From IMG/VR virus record IMGVR_UViG_3300020596_000067, positions 1 to 36,643 of that record: a stretch of DNA of 36,643 nt. One strand, given 5' to 3'. The translations under genes and the position numbers were made by a program. Positions within the stretch are counted from its first letter, which is position 1. The number at the start of each line of letters is the position of its first letter. Shown here piece by piece: positions 16,056 through 24,545 of the stretch. This DNA comes from a virus. Below the pieces are notes generated by a model. The model was given only the letters and a program-made list of their open reading frames with translations. It was not told the DNA's origin and did no database searches.

Positions 16056-16381
16056 TTTTTTTTGGCCTCTGCCCCACCCTGCATGGCTTCCATGATCCGG
16101 CCTGCCACGTGGCAAAGGTCAGCCATAGCTTCCATGTGTGTGCAGAGAGTTTCAAAGTCGGTGACCTTAACTTCTCCGAAAGTGTAATCCACCCTGACGA
16201 CAAGGGGTGCCATACTCCCAATCATTTTACTCAAGAGCGTAAACTGATTGTGGATGAATGAGTCTTTATCCTGCAGGTCGTCGGGACTTACGCCCATCCT
16301 GCCCCACAATCCCAAAGCTTCTGGGATTGTGGGGAGGCGGAATTCTATTTCACCGTGTTCGCTCTTATGCTTTTGCGTCAT
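16052..16381 (-). CDS. Tail assembly chaperone gpG
   Basis: This is a 109-residue acidic, helical protein (MTQKHKSEHGEIEFRLPTIPEA), ending GGAEAKKK at a slippery A-run. It lies between the tail tube and tape measure genes, where gpG/gpGT is found. A perfect 13-bp hairpin sits within codons of about 16-27 of this gene. The position and frameshift are decisive, since sequence similarity in this family is low. Confidence 0.82.
   Translation of the reverse strand: MTQKHKSEHGEIEFRLPTIPEALGLWGRMGVSPDDLQDKDSFIHNQFTLLSKMIGSMAPLVVRVDYTFGEVKVTDFETLCTHMEAMADLCHVAGRIMEAMQGGAEAKKK
16055..16061 (-). other. Programmed -1 ribosomal frameshift site A AAA AAG
   Basis: On the minus strand the gpG frame reads GCC AAA AAA AAG TAA. 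The heptamer A AAA AAG, the classic dnaX-type slippery sequence, directly precedes the gpG stop, and the -1 frame continues into the gpT frame. Eight A in a row (16063-16056) could also allow slippage in transcription. Confidence 0.85.
16302..16334. repeat. Perfect 13-bp inverted repeat inside gpG
   Basis: CCCCACAATCCCA (16302-16314) and TGGGATTGTGGGG (16322-16334) are exact complements around the 7-nt loop AAGCTTC. It lies about 50 nt into the gpG message. No T-run follows on either strand. Confidence 0.9.
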
Positions 16382-16399
16382 GCCTTGCGTACCTTTTAG

Positions 16400-17917
16400 T
16401 TAAGCGAAATTGAGGTAAATGTCTTTGCGGGTAGAGGTCAGGTAACCCTTAGCAGACAAGGTCACCTCGACAATCGTATCTCCGCCCGTTTCATGTTGCG
16501 TGATGGTGGCTTGCAACATGGTCAGGTTAACGCACTTACCTGGAGCCCAGTTACCAGCGCTGTCTTTTTGGCCAGCGTTCATCATAACGACAGCATCACC
16601 GTTGTTAATGAACTTGTCGAACAATCCTGACTCATAACGCTCAAGCACAAGAGTGGCCTCAAGCGTTACTTCACGTGCATTAATCAGACGTTCAGACACA
16701 CCAGAGGATGCGCAAATGGAAAGCACAGCCTCTTGAGGCGTACCGATTGTGATCGATACGTTGGTTGCAGCCCGACAGACGTTCTCATGGAAGTCGCCAA
16801 CGAATAGTTGAGCGCCCTTGACTACAATGTTCGTAGCGTCGTCGTATGATGCAGTGAAAGGGAACACCAGGCTAATGGCATTGGCACCAGTGTACGTCAC
16901 TGCGGCCGTGCGGTTAGCAGCGGTCGTATCGCCCAGAAGCACTGCGGCAGAGTTCGCCGTATTCGTGCCCGTGTTGTAGAGCAGGCTAAACGTGGTGCCA
17001 TCGGACAGAAGAGTGTATTTGCCCGTCACGTTACTATAGGTAACCGTGATGATGTCTACCGATGCAGCGCGCATCACAGCTTGAACGTGTGCTGCAAATG
17101 CGATGGGGGTCTTATAGAACCCAGCCGTAAGTGTCGCAACCTTCGTGCCGCCATCGTCAACAAAGTCGATGAAGCGGTTAGTGGCGGTCACTTGCACAGG
17201 ATTGAAGTAACTCTCTACACCCTCATAGCTGAAGGACACCTCTGCTTGTTCAGCAGCGGGAAAGGTCATTGCAATCTCAGAGGTACGGCAGCCTGCGATA
17301 GCTTGCGTATAGCCGCCGTTTGCGCCGTATAGCCATGCGCTGAAAGACGGGTGCCCGCTAGCTACGGGACGATACAGTACGGCTTTGCCCAGGTTAACGC
17401 CGAGAGCTGGTGCTGCATTGATGTTGAAGTTAAGAGTCAGGTCATCGCCAGAGATCGAGTGAATGTTTCTGATCGAATAGCCGTTGGTGCCATCCTTGAT
17501 CATGAGTGCCTCACCGACTTCAAACGATGCACCCTCGCCAACGCCCACCTTGATGACAGCACGTGCTGCAGTGGTTCCTGCGGTAGATGCGGCTACCGTA
17601 TCGTATTCAACGGATGCGACAGACTTAGCGCCGAATGCGGATTCATAAAGAAGGCCGGTCTCAGGCTCTTGACCTTCGACTTGAGAATGCTTCAGGTATG
17701 CAGGGTGTGAGCCTGCAGGAGATTCAAGGCCAGTGAGAGACTTCGATGCGCCGATGTCGTTAAGAAGTTCGTCGCTTACAATCTCCTCAACTGCGCTAGT
17801 CTGAGAGAACCCAGCACGAAGAGGGATAGCGTCTGCTCCCACGGTGGGGGCTATCAATGTGCCTACAGTAACTTCTTTCTTGATTGCGAACGCGGATGCC
17901 CGCTGTAACTCTGCCAT
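16400..17917 (-). CDS. Major tail tube protein with inserted domain
   Basis: This 505-residue protein starts like a tail tube protein (FAIKKEVTVGTLIAP, DAIPLRAGF) and ends with a typical segment (TTIVEVTLSAKGYL in outline: GGDTIVEVTLSAKGYL). Between about 250 and 350 is an insertion (LTAGFYKTPIAFAAHVQAV, TVTYSNVTGKYTLLS, FSLLYNTGTN) similar to one in the Dit-position protein. SD GGGGG precedes the ATG. It forms the tail lumen. The large size means an exposed domain on the tube surface. Gene order before gpG supports the call. Confidence 0.78.
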   Translation of the reverse strand: MAELQRASAFAIKKEVTVGTLIAPTVGADAIPLRAGFSQTSAVEEIVSDELLNDIGASKSLTGLESPAGSHPAYLKHSQVEGQEPETGLLYESAFGAKSVASVEYDTVAASTAGTTAARAVIKVGVGEGASFEVGEALMIKDGTNGYSIRNIHSISGDDLTLNFNINAAPALGVNLGKAVLYRPVASGHPSFSAWLYGANGGYTQAIAGCRTSEIAMTFPAAEQAEVSFSYEGVESYFNPVQVTATNRFIDFVDDGGTKVATLTAGFYKTPIAFAAHVQAVMRAASVDIITVTYSNVTGKYTLLSDGTTFSLLYNTGTNTANSAAVLLGDTTAANRTAAVTYTGANAISLVFPFTASYDDATNIVVKGAQLFVGDFHENVCRAATNVSITIGTPQEAVLSICASSGVSERLINAREVTLEATLVLERYESGLFDKFINNGDAVVMMNAGQKDSAGNWAPGKCVNLTMLQATITQHETGGDTIVEVTLSAKGYLTSTRKDIYLNFA

Positions 17918-17942
17918 GTGATATCCCCCTGTTAGTGCTCGT

Positions 17943-18398
17943 TTAGTTTATATTTTCCGTTACCTGGACGTTGAAAGCAATGACAACCGAGATGAACTTG
18001 CCCTTACCCACGATGAATGACTCAACGCCAGACACCCCGCCCAGGTCTATGCTTGTGATGTCAGTTGAGATGCCCAGCTCGTCATACCGATAGAGCCGCT
18101 CCCTTAGTTCGAACGCGTCCTCTAGTAGGCCTTTCACTTCGATATCAAGAGGCACGTCCTGTGAGTCTGTGCGGACGATCTCTCTACACAGCGCTACCTC
18201 AAACCCATGCACGTCAGAGATATTGCAAAGTTCAGCAATGCCCAACTCTGTCGCCGTCTTTCTCATCCCGTACCCGTCACGCAGTAGGTGCTCGGGGTTA
18301 TCGGTAAGCGTATATGGATCGTTTAACTTCGTCTTCTCAGGAAAGATCAGAAGGATCGCGGCTAGAAGCGTATCATATACTGTAGTGATCTTACTCAT
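17943..18398 (-). CDS. Tail terminator / tail completion protein
   Basis: This 151-residue protein (MSKITTVYDTLLAAILLIFPEK) is predicted as mixed alpha/beta with the C-terminal strand ISVVIAFNVQVTENIN. Size and position between the connector and the tube gene match the gpU-type terminator ring. The ATG overlaps the upstream stop (ATGA). The call rests on gene order and size. Confidence 0.6.
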   Translation of the reverse strand: MSKITTVYDTLLAAILLIFPEKTKLNDPYTLTDNPEHLLRDGYGMRKTATELGIAELCNISDVHGFEVALCREIVRTDSQDVPLDIEVKGLLEDAFELRERLYRYDELGISTDITSIDLGGVSGVESFIVGKGKFISVVIAFNVQVTENIN

Positions 18399-19234
18399 CT
18401 GCGCATGAACCCGGATCGAGACACGGCCTCAGCCGGTGAGAGCAGCGCGTTAGAGTTTGCATCGATGCGATAAGAAGACTTATCAAGCCTGCGCTTATAC
18501 TCGGCCTGCGCACGGTCTCTCTGATCGAGGTAGTCGTCACCTAGGGCGTTGAAGATGAGTTCTGCCACCTTCTGGATTGACGCCAGCGTGAACTCGTCTC
18601 GCACCAGGATCTGGCCCTTCCAAGAGATTACCTCTGATGAGATCAAGTCCTGGGTAATGAGATCAGCTGCCTTTGCGTGCTGCTCCTCCCAGCTTGTCTT
18701 AGCAGTGCCATAGGCTAGCAACATCTTTGCACGCACGAGGTCTGGGAACTCAGAGGCTAGGTCATCGTCGTCAGAGAACTTATGACCGATCCATGAGATC
18801 GCGAAACCAAGCGGCACGTCGGCGCTAAGCTTTAAGCGCATCCAATACATGTCGTACACATTGATCGTGGTAAGGCCTGTGACCTGGTCTCCACGGTCGT
18901 TAGTGCTCTCGACGTTCCATGCGTTATCCCGCCTAGGGAACATGGTGATGAAGCCAGAAGCGGTAAGGCCACTCGTCTCATCGTCAAGTTTGTATGTAGC
19001 GATCCAAGATTTGCCATCCCAGTACTCTGCCGTCATCGATGCAGGCACAGCGGATGCGGTCGCCATCTTCACATAGAAGTGATTGAACGGTGCCATAGAG
19101 CCTAGGTACAGATAGTCCTGTGCCGCCGTGTAGTCTGCAATGGTCGCTGTGCCAGATTGAAACTTGTTAGTGTCCTTGGTCAGGTCTACCAGTACGCCGT
19201 TGTCAGAGAATAGAACGCGGTTAGTGACGCTCAT
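18395..19234 (-). CDS. Head-tail connector / neck protein
   Basis: This is a 279-residue protein. The N-terminal half is beta-rich with aromatic strands (YLYLGSMAPFNHFYVKM, AEYWDGKSWIATY, YWMRLKLSADVP). The C-terminal half is helical (FPDLVRAKMLLAYGTAKTSW; VAELIFNALGDDYLDQRDRA; SSYRIDANSNALL). The helical half resembles phage head-completion or connector proteins. It precedes the tail terminator gene. The ATG overlaps the upstream stop. Confidence 0.6.
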   Translation of the reverse strand: MSVTNRVLFSDNGVLVDLTKDTNKFQSGTATIADYTAAQDYLYLGSMAPFNHFYVKMATASAVPASMTAEYWDGKSWIATYKLDDETSGLTASGFITMFPRRDNAWNVESTNDRGDQVTGLTTINVYDMYWMRLKLSADVPLGFAISWIGHKFSDDDDLASEFPDLVRAKMLLAYGTAKTSWEEQHAKAADLITQDLISSEVISWKGQILVRDEFTLASIQKVAELIFNALGDDYLDQRDRAQAEYKRRLDKSSYRIDANSNALLSPAEAVSRSGFMRR

Positions 19235-19404
19235 GACTTAGCCTCTTCCGGTTCTTTTACCACAGGCTCTAACTCTTTTAGCACAGGCTCTAACGCTGCC
19301 TTGAGAGAGAGGTAGGCATTATACCCTTCAGCGTGTGTATCCGCTGACAGTGCGGCCATGCGAGACATTTTATAGATGAGGTCTAAAGCTTGTAGTGGTG
19401 TCAT
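19231..19404 (-). CDS. 57-residue helical protein
   Basis: This short gene starts at ATG 19404 and is coupled by ATGA overlaps at both ends. The helical sequence MTPLQALDLIYKMSR is followed by a C-terminal imperfect repeat (LEPVLKELEPVVKEPEEAKS). It is acidic and Pro-rich at the end. It lies between structural genes and is probably a small neck or assembly factor. Function is unknown. Confidence 0.7.
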   Translation of the reverse strand: MTPLQALDLIYKMSRMAALSADTHAEGYNAYLSLKAALEPVLKELEPVVKEPEEAKS

Positions 19405-19721
19405 GCGGGCACGGCTCCTTCAAACGGGTTGGGCCTTGCGGTGAGGCTAGGCGGTGTTGGCGCTATAAGCTTTGCGTAGGCCAGGGCGAACCCCTGGCCT
19501 GCTTGCATCGCCTGAGCGGTTATCGGATTATCGGCACCGGACCACTTCACGTCAATGTGCATAATCGGTGCGAACCCATCAAGGTAGTGTTGCATGGTTA
19601 AGTATCCAGCCATCGTTACGTTTGAGTAGTTTGATTCCATATTCAGTTCAAACCGCGAAAGACTCCAATACGTGGCGTAAATCCCGCTTCTATTCACTGA
19701 GATACTTTTAATAAGCCCCAT
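19401..19721 (-). CDS. Hypothetical structural-region protein
   Basis: This is a 106-residue protein (MGLIKSISVNRSGIYATYW). The first half is beta-rich; the second is Pro/Ala-rich (LIAPTPPSLTARPNPFEGAVPA). It is ATGA-coupled to the 57-residue gene after it. No family is recognised. Position between the fiber-like gene and the connector suggests a neck or virion component. Confidence 0.65.
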   Translation of the reverse strand: MGLIKSISVNRSGIYATYWSLSRFELNMESNYSNVTMAGYLTMQHYLDGFAPIMHIDVKWSGADNPITAQAMQAGQGFALAYAKLIAPTPPSLTARPNPFEGAVPA

Positions 19722-19730
19722 AGCATCCCC

Positions 19731-21356
19731 TTAGTTTAGAAGACCATACGTGCGCAGTGCATTATATACGGTTTGAATCATGGCTTGCTCCGTTACGGTG
19801 TAGGCAGCTCCTGCGGTCGCGGCAGCGCCTGCCTGTTGTGCTGACTCTGCCACACCGAAGAAGCCGATGTTGCCATTGAGCTGAACCTTACCCACTACCT
19901 CAAGTGCCTGGCCTGCTGAGACCTTGTCACTGCCTACGCCTATGCGTACTCGGTTTGCGAAATAGTTATTGGCACCAGCAGAGTCAACATAGAAGCCCCA
20001 TGAGTCAGTGCCCACATCTCCGAATGGTGCCTGTGCATGGAATCCTATCAGTTCGTTTACGACTGTGATGCCGTTTGGAACGGATAACGCACGGCATAGC
20101 GTAACCCTATCGATCGTCCCGCCTGTCGATGTGCCTAAGAAGTTAACGGCGAACGTGCCGGCAGATAAGAAGTCTAGGCTTGATCCCGAGTGCGTCTCTA
20201 CCACCGAGACGAAGCCTGACGATGTAAAGCCTAGGTTAAATGGTGAAGATGTATTTATAGAATTTGCGCGCATGACCACGTTCATCGGTATGATGGTCCC
20301 GAAGGTGTCCACGTTTGCGGTTGTGACGTTTGCCAGTGCGGTAATGCCTGTATTTATGCTATTGCCGACACTAACGGCGCCACCTAGATCGATGGGGTTA
20401 CCCTCGAATGACGTGTTGAAGTTTCCCGTCACGTTTAGGTAGCCGGTTATGTCGCAATTGCCATTGAAGTCTGCTGCACGCTTACTGCCGCTAGCGTTAA
20501 CATTCGACATGTCTACACGTATGCCCGTGGCATTAATGCAAGATGTGACGTTAGGGGCAATGCTTATGCCGTTAAACGCTCCGGTGTTCATCGTGACAAT
20601 ATTAGGAGAGATGCCTACGCCTGTGTAACCTGCGTTGCCCGTGAACGTTGTGATGTTCGCTGCGAGGTTTACGCCGGTGTAACTTGAATTGTTCTTTATG
20701 CTGCCTAGCTGCGGTGTTGCACTAAACGATTGATAGTTACCCAACGCTATAGGCATGTCGTTAAAGTCTGCAAACGTATTATTGTAATGTGAAGCAGACG
20801 TAATCGATGCGGCGTTAAACCTAATGGCTGAGATGTATCCCTGTATAGGTCCATCAATGGTTACGTTGGCTTTGAATTCTGAATAGCCCTGCACGAACGA
20901 TAAGCCCTTGATCGAGATAGGATCTACGCCGTTGCCTAGCTCCGCATTCATGTTCTGGTAAACGAGCTGCCCTACGTTGCCAGTTCCAAGGTGCGTGAAA
21001 TAATAGTTATCAAGCATAGCCGCAGTGCCGTTAGTGCCCTGGCTAAAGCCGCTCGATGCCGTGTCGAAAGCGATAGATGTATTGCGAGACGCCCACGTTT
21101 GGCCAGGAGAGTTAGCGGTGGGCGAAAACGTCAGGTAGCTATTCTGCCATTGATAGAAGCCAGATTCCCCAGCGGGCTGTCTACCAAGGGATGCGGCTAC
21201 CTCTGACGTTGCCTGGTTGAATGACCAGCCGGGCACGTTTGTAAGAAGGCCTGCAGAGTCGAAGCGTGCGAACTCATTTGGAGATCCTGTAACAGGACCG
21301 CCGCCGTCGCCCACAAGGTCTAGCTGTCCCGATGTTGGGTTTAGTACGAATTTCAT
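19731..21356 (-). CDS. Head or neck fiber protein (repetitive beta structure)
   Basis: This is a 541-residue protein rich in Thr, Ser, Asn and Gly, with repeating short strands (TGVNLAANITTFTG, GVGISPNIVTMNTG, GISIAPNVTSC) typical of a trimeric beta-helix fiber. The C-terminus (TEQAMIQTVYNALRTYGLLN) is a helical ending often seen in phage head and tail fibers. It sits between capsid and neck genes, so a capsid or collar fiber is likelier than the main tail fiber. It starts at a TAATG overlap with the upstream gene. Confidence 0.7.
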   Translation of the reverse strand: MKFVLNPTSGQLDLVGDGGGPVTGSPNEFARFDSAGLLTNVPGWSFNQATSEVAASLGRQPAGESGFYQWQNSYLTFSPTANSPGQTWASRNTSIAFDTASSGFSQGTNGTAAMLDNYYFTHLGTGNVGQLVYQNMNAELGNGVDPISIKGLSFVQGYSEFKANVTIDGPIQGYISAIRFNAASITSASHYNNTFADFNDMPIALGNYQSFSATPQLGSIKNNSSYTGVNLAANITTFTGNAGYTGVGISPNIVTMNTGAFNGISIAPNVTSCINATGIRVDMSNVNASGSKRAADFNGNCDITGYLNVTGNFNTSFEGNPIDLGGAVSVGNSINTGITALANVTTANVDTFGTIIPMNVVMRANSINTSSPFNLGFTSSGFVSVVETHSGSSLDFLSAGTFAVNFLGTSTGGTIDRVTLCRALSVPNGITVVNELIGFHAQAPFGDVGTDSWGFYVDSAGANNYFANRVRIGVGSDKVSAGQALEVVGKVQLNGNIGFFGVAESAQQAGAAATAGAAYTVTEQAMIQTVYNALRTYGLLN

Positions 21357-21655
21357 TATGTGCGTACCACCGACGTCAGCACGGTCTTAGCTGCTGTCGT
21401 ATACGTAACGGTTACTGTCGCAACGAGTGTGCCTGCTAGCCCGCCTGTGAAGTAGGTATACACCTCAGTCGTTGTAGAAGGGTATGCAGCGGCGATTGCA
21501 TCGTATGCAACGGTGACTAGTGGGCCGGTAACTTTGATTGGACCCTGTGACGTGGCAATGGTCGCGGTCACCTTACGACGTGTGTCGCCCGGTACCAGCG
21601 GGTCTTCTTCAAACGATCTACTCTGTCTGTCGTTTATGCTTGTAGGTATCGCCAC
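21356..21655 (-). CDS. Hypothetical virion-region protein, beta-rich
   Basis: This is a 99-residue protein. The N-terminus is charged (DRQSRSFEEDPLVPGDTRRK), followed by Thr/Val-rich strands (TEVYTYFTGGLAGTLVATVTVTY). TAATG coupling joins it to the fiber gene, and the fiber begins similarly with a short docking segment, so this may be a fiber partner or attachment protein. No family is recognised. Confidence 0.62.
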   Translation of the reverse strand: MAIPTSINDRQSRSFEEDPLVPGDTRRKVTATIATSQGPIKVTGPLVTVAYDAIAAAYPSTTTEVYTYFTGGLAGTLVATVTVTYTTAAKTVLTSVVRT

Positions 21656-21722
21656 GTATCACCCACGCGTAAAATGGGGTGAGGCCCCGCCCATGAGCGC
21701 CTCACCCCAAAGTTTTAACAGA

Positions 21723-22124
21723 CTAGAACTTAATGACTTCTAACACGACTTCCAGGCTGCCAGCGGTGCCGGCTGCCACGTTGATGCCCAGGTTGATGAT
21801 CTCGCCAGCAGCAAGATACACCGCAGCGGTAGCAGCAGGAGGCAAAACGATAGAGTTAAGGGTCAATGATGCAACGGCCACTCCGCTCATGAATTGAACG
21901 CCAGCGGTACCCTTGCCCAGGTCCACAGTCATCAAACCGCCAGAGGTCATTGCAGCTTTCACTGCAACGTGCTTCAAGCGAACGACACATGCGGAGTCAG
22001 CAGTCATCACGGTGTAGTCAGCTACAGCGCCGGTGTCTACTGCGAAATCATACACTACACGCACAAGGCCAGCGTCATTGCTGAAACCAGCACCCTGTGT
22101 TTTTACGTCTTTTAATGCAGGCAT
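21723..22124 (-). CDS. Probable head decoration protein
   Basis: This is a 133-residue protein almost entirely of beta-strand residues (SNDAGLVRVVYDFAVDTG, GGLMTVDLGKGTAGVQ, IINLGINVAAGTAGSLEVVL). SD GGGG precedes the ATG. Position shortly after the major capsid gene and the compact beta-sandwich look fit a capsid-decorating protein. It is not matched to a specific family. Confidence 0.55.
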   Translation of the reverse strand: MPALKDVKTQGAGFSNDAGLVRVVYDFAVDTGAVADYTVMTADSACVVRLKHVAVKAAMTSGGLMTVDLGKGTAGVQFMSGVAVASLTLNSIVLPPAATAAVYLAAGEIINLGINVAAGTAGSLEVVLEVIKF

Positions 22125-22137
22125 CTTCTATCCCCTT

Positions 22138-22395
22138 TTATGCGGCAGGCTTCTCTGCCAGTTTTTTCTGAATCGGTCTGGTCAAAGACAGCCACGCATA
22201 GTGCCTGCCCGCCTCGCCGTAAATTGATAGAACCGTGAAAGGAAGCCTGGTAGCGGAAAGACTAGCTAGCTGTGCTTTAAGTTCTTCAGCGCTACGTGCG
22301 CTCAAGACTTCAATAAAAGGATGAGCGGATAAGTTCTCACCTAAGTGCGCACCCGCAAGGCTAACTCGATCTGTCCGATTACCAGGCTTCGCCAT
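22138..22395 (-). CDS. Small basic protein following capsid gene
   Basis: This is an 85-residue protein (MAKPGNRTDRVSLAGAHLGE) with helix AEELKAQLASL and strand LPFTVLSIYGEAGRHYAWLSL, and a Lys-rich end (IQKKLAEKPAA). SD AAGGA precedes the ATG. Its place between the capsid and decoration genes suggests a minor head role, but no family is recognised. Confidence 0.62.
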   Translation of the reverse strand: MAKPGNRTDRVSLAGAHLGENLSAHPFIEVLSARSAEELKAQLASLSATRLPFTVLSIYGEAGRHYAWLSLTRPIQKKLAEKPAA

Positions 22396-22409
22396 TCAAT
22401 GTCCTTTGA

Positions 22410-23300
22410 TCAAGTGTTGTATACTTGGATGTGCTTAACGTTGCCATCGATGCCGAGCTTAGCACCAACCAACATGTCCACAGACACAAGGTAGCCGTGT
22501 TGATGATTCGCGTGAAGGTCGGACACCTTGAAGGTGGGAGCGCCCATCACGAGATACATGAAGTCAGGGTGGAACAGAAGGCCGCAGTCTTGACCTGCAG
22601 AGCCAGGGCTCAACTGCAACAATCCGGCAGAGTTGTCTTCCAGGATGTTGAAGTTAAAGCGAGTGCTTGCCACTTTGCCGCCGATCACAGGGGCATCTGC
22701 GCCATTGAAATCAGAGCTAGTGAGTGTGGTAGCTGACAAGATGTCGTTCATGTAGGAGGGATCAAGCAATGACCACCAGCCGCCTTCGTTCATCCAACGT
22801 GCTTTCGATGCCAACTGGCGATTGGCCAGAAGTTCGGAAGCATCGAAGTTGGTGATGCCAGAACGGATATGGTCAGGGGCAGATGCACTGGGAGAAACCA
22901 GGCTGTACAGGTAAGTGTTCAGACTGATTTGCGCAGCTTCGAGAAGCACTTGACGGATCTTCGATTGACCGTCGGGGTTACCGATTTGGGTCTGAAGATC
23001 AGCAAGGTCTTCCAACTCGAACGACGCGGTAATGCGCTTGTCAGCAACAATGCCAACGCGTTGAGTGGTCATCTTCTGCGAGCTGAACGTGTCCGAACCA
23101 GCGCCGATTGTTTTAATTTCAGCAGTGGGCCGCTTGATCATGGAAACATAAACGGTGTCGCCGCCTTGTTTGATCTCGCCTTGATATTCCTTGTTTACCA
23201 GTGAAGGCAAAATGGAAGTTTCAAGAAGCTCATCTTTGAAAATGGGTGCCCAAAATTTCTGAGACTGTTCGGAAAGTTCATTTACCAGCGTTGCACTCAT
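22410..23300 (-). CDS. Major capsid protein (HK97 fold)
   Basis: This 296-residue protein follows the scaffold gene. Features are an N-arm (FWAPIFKDELLETSILPSLV), a strand pair around GDTVYVSMIKRPTAEI, the long spine-helix region KIRQVLLEAAQISLNTYLY, WWSLLDPSYMNDIL, and the C-terminal P-domain strand LVSVDMLVGAKLGID. It resembles coat proteins of P22/HK97-type phages that use a separate scaffold. SD GGGGG precedes the ATG. It would form the icosahedral shell. Confidence 0.87.
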   Translation of the reverse strand: MSATLVNELSEQSQKFWAPIFKDELLETSILPSLVNKEYQGEIKQGGDTVYVSMIKRPTAEIKTIGAGSDTFSSQKMTTQRVGIVADKRITASFELEDLADLQTQIGNPDGQSKIRQVLLEAAQISLNTYLYSLVSPSASAPDHIRSGITNFDASELLANRQLASKARWMNEGGWWSLLDPSYMNDILSATTLTSSDFNGADAPVIGGKVASTRFNFNILEDNSAGLLQLSPGSAGQDCGLLFHPDFMYLVMGAPTFKVSDLHANHQHGYLVSVDMLVGAKLGIDGNVKHIQVYNT

Positions 23301-23321
23301 GCTATCCCCCTGTGTTGTTTT

Positions 23322-24014
23322 CTATTTTCTAATCGAAGGAACAAACCCTTCGACATCTTTTAACCGTTCACGTTTTTCTTTAGCTGTTGGAAGGCTTTCC
23401 CACTCTGCGCGAGTTATCCGTTGCGTTGGGCGTGGTGTACCGTTTGGCAGTGTCCTGCCGTCTGTCTTCAAGAGCATTGCATGGTTCTTTAAGAAGTCAT
23501 TCACAACGGCCTCTACAGAATCTTCCTCGATCTCATTGGTCTCAGGGTTAAAGATCACCTTGTCCGTATCGATGAACGCCATGTATTCTTGGCGCATCAG
23601 TTGGCCCGGGAGGCGAGAGAGTACGGCTTGCGTCTTAGCTGCCGACTGAAGCGTTGACTTCAAACCCTCGTAACCCTTTTCCAGTTCCTGATTCTTTAGA
23701 CTGAGCGCAGAGATCTTCTCATCCTTGATAGTAATGAGCTTCTGTACCTCGCCTGACTTCATCAGCTTTGATTCCACTTCAAGGTCTTCTTCGGACTTTC
23801 TTACGTTCAATGCGTCTTGAACTTCTTTGAACTTCCGTTGGGTCTCTTTCAGTTGGTCCATCACACGAAGGTACGAATCACGCGATACGAGTTTATCTTC
23901 CGTAGTCGCCGTGGGTGTAGCGGTCGTGTCAGCTAACTTAGTTACGTCCGCAGGATCGCCACCAGCGTTCCCCAGATCATTACCGCCACCAGCAGTAGAT
24001 GTAGGCTTACTCAT
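23322..24014 (-). CDS. Capsid scaffold protein
   Basis: This is a 230-residue protein. A flexible Gly/Thr/Ala start (GGGNDLGNAGGDP) leads to a long coiled coil at about 45-125 (MDQLKETQRKFKEVQDAL; VQKLITIKDEKISALSLK), and the C-terminus is basic (AKEKRERLKDVEGFVPSIRK). This is the usual organisation of phage scaffolds, where the basic tail contacts the coat. It lies directly upstream of the major capsid gene. Confidence 0.8.
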   Translation of the reverse strand: MSKPTSTAGGGNDLGNAGGDPADVTKLADTTATPTATTEDKLVSRDSYLRVMDQLKETQRKFKEVQDALNVRKSEEDLEVESKLMKSGEVQKLITIKDEKISALSLKNQELEKGYEGLKSTLQSAAKTQAVLSRLPGQLMRQEYMAFIDTDKVIFNPETNEIEEDSVEAVVNDFLKNHAMLLKTDGRTLPNGTPRPTQRITRAEWESLPTAKEKRERLKDVEGFVPSIRK

Positions 24015-24039
24015 AGTCTATACTCCAATTTGAATGTGA

Positions 24040-24543
24040 TCAACCACGCCTCAAGCGTCGAAGAATCACCTGTTTGATTTCCCTTATTAGCGATCGCCGC
24101 TCGGGTGTTGTGACACCGAAGAACGGACGACCCTGCTCCTGAACGTATCGAGCAACGTCTGCATTGGATGCCGTGCCACGGCTACCAGTGAGCCCTGCTT
24201 TCCTACTCCCGGATATCTCTACAATCACGTTACCAGCTTTAGCCCCGCCCTGAATTGAATCTAGCATCTGCCCAGTCGCTGTGAGGTTAGAGCGCCGTGG
24301 CTTGGTCTGGTCAGAAAGGTTCTCGCTATAGGCTTCTCTCTGCTCGATGTACTTGCCGGACAGCGGGTTAAGCTTCGTCTGCTTACCTGACGATCCAATG
24401 CCAAAGCCTAGACGTGTGCGCTTTCTAATCTGGCGGGCAGCGATGTTGCTAATGCGGGCTGACTCCTCTGTCGTGACAGAGTTCTTTATGGCGTTGGCTA
24501 GAAGCTTAATCATGCGGTCAAGCTTTGCAGTGTTATCTGACAT
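24040..24543 (-). CDS. Virion morphogenesis protein, gp10-like, copy 2
   Basis: This is a 167-residue basic protein. Helical NAIKNSVTTEESARISNIAA is followed by LTATGQMLDSIQGGA and GRPFFGVTTPERRSLI, matching the phage virion-morphogenesis / HK97-gp10-like family that acts at the neck. It shares LxxxGxMLDSIQ and RPFxG with the adjacent upstream protein, so the two look like tandem paralogs. SD GGGTGA precedes the ATG. Confidence 0.68.
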   Translation of the reverse strand: MSDNTAKLDRMIKLLANAIKNSVTTEESARISNIAARQIRKRTRLGFGIGSSGKQTKLNPLSGKYIEQREAYSENLSDQTKPRRSNLTATGQMLDSIQGGAKAGNVIVEISGSRKAGLTGSRGTASNADVARYVQEQGRPFFGVTTPERRSLIREIKQVILRRLRRG

Positions 24544-24545
24544 AA

